A stretch of 64,000 nucleotides of DNA from Amorphophallus konjac (taxonomy: Eukaryota; Streptophyta; Magnoliopsida; Alismatales; Araceae), in the NCBI GenBank assembly GCA_022559845.1, contig CM040118.1, positions 156,756,331-156,820,330 on the forward strand. Reading direction: 5' to 3'. Both the position numbers and the translations under genes were made by a program. The notes beneath the pieces were generated by a model that did no database searches, was not told where the DNA came from, and saw only the letters and a list, made by a program, of their open reading frames with translations. Below are positions 57,203 to 64,000 of the stretch, piece after piece (positions within the stretch are counted from its first letter, which is position 1; every line of letters begins with the position of its first letter).

Positions 57203-59391
57203 TGTTGAGTCGGATGGACACTAAGATCTAGAGGGGGGTGAATAGATCTACCCCTTCAAAATTCTACAACAGTTAAAAATAATGCGGAATAAAAACAAAC
57301 TGATGTAGCTCAATCAAGAGAAGTAAATTTTAGCAGTATTAGAAGAGATCAGATGAAAGCACTACCAGTTATCCATACATCCAGGTATAGTACGATGGTG
57401 GAGATTGATCCTCACGCAAGATGTGGAACCCCAGATAAGCTTTGCTTATCCTTCCAACCACACCTTTCGATATACCGACTGGATGAGAGGTTTTAGCAAC
57501 AATCTCATGTAGCAGTTATAGCGATTGAAGACATGTATTACTTAAGCATTCATCCAAACGCCAAATAGACATGAGCAATGAATATTCAGACTCACAATCC
57601 AATCACACAGAACACCAGGAATTTTAGGTGGTTCGATTTTCACCTACATCCACCCCACACTTAACCAAGTGTGGCTTACTGCCGATTCATAGCTTCAAGC
57701 CGCTGATCCACAGCTTCGGGCATTAGATACCTATACACCGCTGATCCACAGCATTGGGGAAATGATCCCAGACCGCTAAGCCTTACAGCTTGCTACTATT
57801 GAGCTTTACAGCTTCGCTGCCCAAGGTCTCAACCTCGCTCGCTGACTCATAGCTTGATAGAGTTCAAAAAACTTAAATATGAAAGAAAGGAAACAAGATA
57901 ACAGTGTGACTCTCTAGAAATAGATTGACTCTGGATTTGATCCACGAGTCAAGTACAATTACCAATACTCCCAAACTCTCTTAAAATCAGACTTACGATA
58001 CTCTATTCTCCTTCAGATTTCACCTCTCAGCTTTAGTCTCTCTTCAGGCTCTCTACAGCTTCGTAGTCTTCTTCGTCTCTCTGCATTTGCTCTGCCAATC
58101 TTCTTCTCTTTTTTAATTTTGGAGATATATTTTTTTGAGAGGGATCATGTCCCTTTTATAGTCTCTGCGGGGAGAGGGCGTGTGGAAACCACGTTTCCCG
58201 CCCAAAGAATCTCGACGCGAGCGCTTCACTGGAGGTGCACGTGTAGGAATCTGAATGCTCACAGTTTCACGTGGATGAATCTCCTTTAGAGCATTGCCAT
58301 GGATCACGTGCCAATAACCTAGTGCTTTAACTTCCTCGTAAGTCAGGTTCGCAGGTTGTCAGCTCATCCATCAAGTGTTCGACCATATAGCTAACCTGGA
58401 AAAGAGACGACAATATTAGCTTTTAAGTCAATGGAATGCTGCTAGTATCGTCTCTATATATGCAGCACAGTGATGTGCACTGACGTTACATGTAGAACAA
58501 CTAAGTGTGCATAGACCCTTAGCAGCAAACCATATAAGTATGCATTGACTTTCTATGAAAGAGTAGAGATATGTTTTGACCGATGTGCTGGCCGAACAGA
58601 ATACGCACGGACATGCTATACATCGAGAGATATAGATGCATCGAGGTAGTCTGTCTCAATGGAAAGATGCACCGACCTCTAGTTATGAAAGACAAACACT
58701 GCACTTACTTCTTACCTACGTAAAGCAATGCATGCAACGACTATGGCTATGCACGACACAAATGTGCACTGACCTTATTGAAATATGCACCGACTTATAT
58801 GCACAATGCAAAACCTGCACCGACTATATACACAATGCAAAACCTGCACTGACTATATATAAAACCTGCATCGACTATATACTTAATGCAAAATATGCAC
58901 CGACCCTATGTGCCAATGCAAAACATGCACCGACTATGTATGCCAAAGCAAAACATGCACCGACTGTATATTCAATGCAAATGTGCACCGACTATGTATG
59001 CCAAAGCAAAACATGCACCGACTGTATGTTCAATGCAAATGTGCACCGACTCTGTATGCCAAAGCAAAACATGCACCGATTGTATGTTTAATGCAAATGT
59101 GCACTGACCCTATCAAAGACTTAAAGACTTAGGCCGATATGCACTGACCCTATGTCCTTCTATAAAAAACATGCACCGATCTTGTATGGAGTTATACAAG
59201 ACGTGCACTGACCTCAGATGCCGAAGGATAAAATTATAACCAGTGTTGAAAGGAATTATTTATCAAACTTCAAGATTTGACAAACAAAATGTATAGTTGC
59301 CAATCATTAAAATAGAAAATTTTACTTCAGTGATTTAAGATAGAGGAGACATGACATGAAGTTTTTTGTACCACACAAACAATGCACAACA
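57203..59391 (-). repeat. 5' LTR of copia element
   Basis: TATAAAA at 58154-58160 (minus strand). The GTCGGTGCA-rich 58-bp array is at about 58920-59106. Clear differences from the left LTR throughout imply an older insertion than the Tat-like element. Confidence 0.95.
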
Positions 59392-60046
59392 AAACTGACC
59401 CTTGGGGGTGTGTTGGTCTAGGGTTGTTGTAGACAGGCCTTTGAGGCATAGTAGTCTGTAAGGCATCTTGACCGGTTCATGTGGTTGTTGTTGTTGATCT
59501 GCCTGTGAGGCGTAGTGGCCTATTGCTGGCAACTGTAAGTTGGAGGCTGGAAACTAGATACTTAGACTGGAGACCTGCCTAGCTAGGGCATGTTGGTGTA
59601 TTGTTGGAAGCTCGAAGTTGGAAACTGGAAACTGGGAGTTGAAAATTGAATACTGGGACTAGATACTGGGACTCAGATACTGGAGACTAGGTATTGGGGC
59701 TGGAGACTACGAATTGGAGGCTAGAAGTTGGACGTTGGTACTGAAGATTGGGATTTGGATACTAGATACTGGGACTGGAGACTGGGTACTAGGGATGGGA
59801 ATTGGAAACTGGGGGCTGGGAACTGGGACTAGAGACTAGGATTTGAATACTAGAAGCTGGGACCGAAGGCTTACCTGCATGAGGCATACTGGCCTGTTGC
59901 TGGAGACAAGAATTAAGGATTGGGAACTAGATGTTGGGATGGGAGACTGCATACTAGGACTAGAAACTGGAAATTGAGAATTGGATATCGGGAATAGATA
60001 CCAGGACTGGAGACTGAGATCTGGCTATTGGGTACGGGGACTAAAG
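59392..60046 (-). repeat. E copy B array, first part
   Basis: Starts with TTGGTCTAGGGTTGTTGTAG (reverse counterpart of 26895-26925), then CTGGAGACTGG-type short units, the reverse of 25784-26780. It ends at the copia solo LTR. Confidence 0.88.
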
Positions 60047-61075
60047 TGTTGAGTAGTGGATAGCGGATCTAGAGGGGAGGGGTGAATAGATTTGCCCCTC
60101 TTTTCGCAATGCAACCCTCTTTAAATCTAGATGATGATAATACCAGCGGAATATAACTAGTTTAACAAAGGATAAAATGATTTGCTTAGCAAGATGATTA
60201 CGTAATATAGAGATTGAACCTAAGCATGCATCTAATACAAAGCTATCGCACAATTAAAGAACAACACACGAGATTTTAAGGTGGTTCGGACTGAATCCTC
60301 AGTCCTACATCCACCCCTCACCAAACCCGGTGAGACTCCACTAGTGCCATGCACTGAACCGTAAATCGGAAAGACCTCTGATTGCCTTCCTACTAACCAC
60401 AGGTAGGGACGTCAACACCGCAGATCGGAGAACTTCCGATTACCTTCCTACTAACCACCGGTAGGGATGATCTTCAGTTTCAAATGTTTGAATGAAATGA
60501 AAAGAGAACAAATATCAAGCTATTCAAACAAGATATGAAATATGCATAAGAAGAAAAGATCTTGTCTGAGATTGCTGGAGCTTGAATCTGATTCTCTAAT
60601 GGTATCTTCTTCCTTGTGAAATGATCTTCCTTGGATCACCTTGAGTTGATGAAGAAGATGAAGGATGTAGATTTGATCTCCCTTGAGAATGAGCTTCTTT
60701 GGATCACCTTGACATGATGAAGAGGATGAAGGTTGCAGCTTTTTCTTCACTTGACTTGGGGTTGATCTCCTCTTGAAGTAGCTTAAATCACTTGAGGATT
60801 TGATGAAGAACTTCTTCCCGGAGTACTGTTCACAGCTACAGTACTCGAACTCCTCTCCCTTGAACACACCCTTGCAGCCTCCTTTGATCTCCCTTCCTAG
60901 CCTTAGGGTTTCCAACCCTTCTTGTGTGTGTTTTATAACCTTTGAATGGTCCTTGGACATCCCCCAGACTAGATCCACAATCCATGGGGGATTGTGTGAC
61001 TTTGGGGTTAAACAAATACAAGGAAAGGGGCTCTTCTCGAAGTGGAAAACAAAGTCAACATTTGTTGGCTCGGGG

Positions 61076-61255
61076 CTGGCGGTCGACCGGAAGCTTCTGA
61101 CGGTCGACCGCTACTGAGAATCGTTGTAGAAATTTAGTCCCTGCAATTTCCGGTCGATCGCTACTGGGCTGGCGGTCGACCGCCACTGAGAATCGTGTAA
61201 ACAGGGAGCTGCTGGCAGGGGCGGTCGACCGCCCCTGTGCTGGCAGTCGACCGCC
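61076..61255 (-). repeat. Cluster of CGGTCGACCG palindromes
   Basis: Six sites of the type GGCGGTCGACCGCC, one degenerate, at about 61079, 61101, 61151, 61172, 61221 and 61243. The longest is a perfect 22-bp palindrome at 61216-61237. They sit between the U3 module and the TATA. Confidence 0.93.
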
Positions 61256-61385
61256 AGCTGGGCAGACCCCGGGTTATTCCGGGTCAGTCCGTTAACCCCT
61301 TTAGCTCCGTCGCTTGAGTCCTTTAGCAGCCCGTTCTCATATGTGGCATCAACCTTGACAGTCTTGAAGATTTCTATTGATTATA

Positions 61386-61504
61386 TCGCTCCTATAATCA
61401 AAATTTTGTTCCGGGGGCTCTGTCCCCGAAAACCCCCACAAGGGGCGTTGCCCCCTTGACCCCCGCGACCTGACCGCGCAGGTCGATCCGCGTGCGAGGG
61501 CGCA
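61386..61504 (-). promoter_or_regulatory. GC-rich U3 module, copia copy
   Basis: Sense GCGCCCTCGCACGCGGATCG ... GGGTCAAGGGGGCAACGCCC ... CCCCCGGAACAAAATT, ending in TATAGGAGCGATATAA. It matches 30425-30567 at most positions but has one round of the GGTCAGGTCG segment instead of two. Confidence 0.78.
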
Positions 61505-61727
61505 ATCATTGAGCTTTCACTTTTGCCATCTCCACTCCATTCCTTGGCATATATGTCATGAAAGAACATCAAGTAGTTTAGTCATATAAGAGTGGTAAAA
61601 CATCAATGACTTATAGTGTTTAGCCATTATGAAAACCAAGAATATCAAATAACTCAAATGATCACAGGATGATGTCGAATGACCCAAGTGACCACAAGAT
61701 GACTCAAATGACCACAGGGGCACAACA

Positions 61728-63265
61728 TAAAGGCTGCGATTGGGAATTGGATACTGGAGCAGGAGACTTGAAACTGGGACTAGAGACTGGAAACTAGACA
61801 TTGGATGTTGGGATGGGAAGTTGGGATTTGGATACTGGGAACTGGGATTGGAGGTCTGTCCCTATGAGGTGTGCTAGCCCATTGCTGGAAACTAGAATTG
61901 GAAATCGAAAATCGGAATTAGATGCTGGGAACTGGGGGTCGGAATTGGATACTGGGACCGGAGGCTGGGATTGGATACTTGATACTTGGACTGGGGACTG
62001 GGGGTTAGATGTTGGGTACTGAAAACCAAAAGCTAGAAGCTGGATATTGGAAGCTGGAAGGTAGAGACTAGAAATTGAAAGCTAGAAATTGGAAGCCGGA
62101 TATTGGATACTGGAAGCTAAAAATGAGATATTGGGACTCGAGGCTAGAAGCTGGATACTTAATCTTGATAGTGAAAATTGGATATTGAAGGCCTGCCCAT
62201 ATGAGGCATGTTGGCCCGTTGCTGGGAACAAGAGCTAGAGGTTAGAGACTGGATATCAGGAACTGGATCCAGGGAGATGGATACTAGCATTGGGTACAGG
62301 AACTAGATGCTAGAATCTGGACGTTGGAATTGGAAGTTGGAACGAGAGGCCGGAAGCGGGGGTACTGGAGTTGGATACTGGAAACTGGGGTACTTGAACT
62401 AGATGCTGGAGGTTGGGTATTGGGACTAGGTACTAGAATTGGATACTAAAAGCTAGATTTTGGAGGTGGGTATTGGAAATTGGATACCATAGGCTAGATA
62501 TTGAAGATCGGGTACTGGAAAGTGGATACTGGAAGATGGATATTGAAGGCTGGGTGTTGGAGGCCTGCCTGATTGAGGCGTGTTAACCTAAATGGCTAGA
62601 GACTGGAAGCTGGAGGACAACCCATGAGGGTGTTTTGGCCTGCGTTACTGGGGACTGGAAGTTGGAGGCTGGAGGCCGACCCGTGAGGGTGTGTTGACCT
62701 ATGTTATTAGAGGCTGGAGGCCGACCCATGAGGGTGTTTTGGCCTACATTGCTGGGGACAGGAAGTTGAAGGCTGGAGGTCGACCCGTGAGGGTGTGTTG
62801 ACCTATGTTGCTGGAGGTTGGAAGTCGACCCATGAGGGTGTCTTGGCCTATGTTGCTGGGGACTGGAAAGTGGAGGCCGACCCATGAGGGTGTGTTGACC
62901 TATGTTGTTGGAGGCTGGAAGCAGACCCGTGAGGGTGTTTTGGCCTACGTTGCTGGGGACTGGAAGCTGGAGGCTGGAGGCCGACCCATGAGGGTGTGTT
63001 GACCTATGTTGTTGGAGGCTGGTTGATCCTGACGTATATTAGCCGAAGATCGGTTGCTAGCCAACTAGTCACCGAGATGTTGTTAGCGATTGACTACTAT
63101 AATGTTGTACTCGGAGGACTGGAACTAGAGCTGGAGCTGGAGCTGGCCGTTGACCACTAGGGTGTTGTAGCTAGAGACTAGGGTTGGAGTAGGAGCTGGC
63201 CGGCTGACTGCTGGGGGTGTTGTAGCCGGGAATTAGGACTAGAGTTGTGACTGGAGCTGGCCAGC
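61728..63265 (-). repeat. E copy B array, second part
   Basis: 61728-62570 holds short CTGGAAACTGG-type units (reverse of 25784-26780); 62580-63010 holds about seven ~60-bp units of CGACCCATGAGGGTGTGTTG with GCTGGAGGC (reverse of 4960-5400); then more diverged units matching 4480-4560. Confidence 0.9.
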
Positions 63266-64000
63266 TGATGCGGGATGGACACGCGACCTGGGACACTAGC
63301 TCGCGATAGTCCTTAGCGAGGGAAGACGTGGGACTGGGCGCGGTTGAGAAACCGACCGAGAGTCACGGGTATCGACTTTTCCGCGTTAACTCAAATTGAG
63401 TCACGGGACGGTACACTCACTCACTCTCGCAGCGGTGATAAAAATATATCAAGCTAGTATCCTACACTCGTAGCGGCAAATACGAAAGAATACTAACTAA
63501 GCATAATGCGACAAAGAGTGGGGGCGAGTTTACCTCCATGCTCCTGGCGTGGGGAAGACGTTCCCGGCTAGTTACGGTAACACCCGATAACAACAGTAAA
63601 AATTTAATTACAACAGTGAATTTTATTGCCCACTCCAGGCAGGGAGGTAAAGGGATACAAGTGGGGCCCGGGAGGACCGACCCTGGGTTGACGGGCAGCA
63701 ATCTGGAGGTGCGTTCGGGTCGAACTCGGCCTGCTGGTCCGACTCGGTACTACGCCAACTCGGTTCTGACTCGCTGGATAGCAAGGCACGGATTCCAAAG
63801 GAACATCACCCTCTTGAGGTCTTCTGAAGGCGCCGCTTGGCTGGGACGGTGGCGGGATGTCCCTGATCGACTCCCTGAAGTGGCGGTTCCAGAAGTTGAC
63901 TTTTGGTGTTTTTGCACGAATTATTCCCGGACTGCAATTTTAGACCTGCGTAGGGAACAAATCTGCACGTCTCGGCTGCAAGAATTATGGTGCTCAGATC
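63266..64000. other. Possible start of another LTR element, cut by window end
   Basis: The E array ends abruptly at TGATGCGGGATGGACACGCG and gives way to unrelated sequence with ACTCTCGCAGCGG and AACAGTGAATTTTATTGCCC, which resembles the terminal parts of other LTRs here. No second terminus or duplication is available, so the call is tentative. Confidence 0.4.

Larger units (their letters stand above)
43875..59391 (-). mobile_element. Ty1/copia element (SIRE/Maximus-like), decayed
   Basis: LTRs 43875-46062 and 57203-59391 (2.19 kb each), sense termini TGTTGTGC...ACTCAACA (left copy mutated at its last base pair). Flanks AAACC (43870-43874) and AAACT (59392-59396) form an imperfect 5-bp duplication, and the E array reads continuously across it. 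The order gag, protease, integrase, RT and RNase H is that of Ty1/copia. Long LTRs and a gag with a coiled coil suggest the SIRE/Maximus lineage; that is inference. Multiple stops, a lost RT active site and a solo LTR in integrase make it non-functional. Confidence 0.93.
60047..61727 (-). mobile_element. Ty1/copia solo LTR
   Basis: 1681 bp; sense termini TGTTGTGCCCC...ACTCAACA; perfect duplication TAAAG at 60042-60046 and 61728-61732. The terminal GATCTAGAGGGGAGGGGTGA resembles the LTR end of the copia element at 57203, but the rest differs, so it is a different family. TATAAAA is at 60931-60937 (minus strand). It holds a cluster of GGTCGACC palindromes (61076-61255) and the GC-rich module (61386-61504) upstream in sense. 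Confidence 0.93.

Noticed and set aside
60520..60978. 152-codon minus-strand frame in the copia solo LTR
   Set aside because: It lies in the R/U5 part of a solo LTR, has no known domain and is Ser-rich low complexity. I cannot support a gene.

Overview
The window is plant nuclear repetitive DNA, almost certainly from a flowering plant with a large, transposon-rich genome. It holds no ordinary host gene, tRNA or rRNA that I can recognise. Plant origin is supported by a Ty3/gypsy chromovirus with an integrase-linked chromodomain and a tRNA-iMet primer site, a Ty1/copia element with the same primer site and very long LTRs, a Tat/Ogre-like element, and a plant L1-type LINE tail with an RNase H domain. 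I cannot name the species.

Layout. Two copies of one giant LTR element, called 'E' here (Tat-like by inference), form the substrate and lie tail to tail. Copy A (+ strand) occupies 1-5412 and 25784-33494 and ends in an LTR at 29584-33494. Copy B (- strand) occupies 63265 down to 37850 in pieces and ends in an LTR at 37850-41944. Their internal parts are hypervariable tandem arrays (42-, 60- and 40-bp units and others). Between them, at 33495-37849, lie a third partial E LTR, the 3' end of another chromovirus with part of its LTR, and decayed LTR-like sequence.

Younger insertions, most with visible target-site duplications (TSDs): (1) a chromovirus on the - strand at 5413-25783 (TSD TCCAG) that lacks gag and most of protease; (2) a 5'-truncated LINE in its left LTR (8200-8871, 15-bp TSD); (3) a Tat/Ogre-like element without pol at 12072-21903, inserted in the chromovirus reverse transcriptase (TSD GCCGG), carrying a 969-codon proline-rich ORF; (4) a decayed copia element on the - strand at 43875-59391 (TSD AAACC/AAACT) in copy B; (5) a chromovirus solo LTR at 50119-53892 in its integrase (TSD CACCA); (6) a copia solo LTR at 60047-61727 in copy B (TSD TAAAG). 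A further LTR may begin near 63266.

The coding regions are retroelement gag and pol remnants broken by stops, deletions and insertions; none of the pol genes is intact. The most interesting signals are non-coding. A stem-loop of about 58 bp with a conserved eight-base loop and compensating stem changes recurs five times in the presumed 5' leaders of different element families. A GC-rich U3 module of about 120-140 bp is shared by an E LTR and a copia solo LTR but is absent from the sister E LTR. A three-copy block carries CCC/GGG mini-hairpins, seven of nine with GNRA-type loops. Almost every LTR family here has its own array of short CG-rich inverted repeats.
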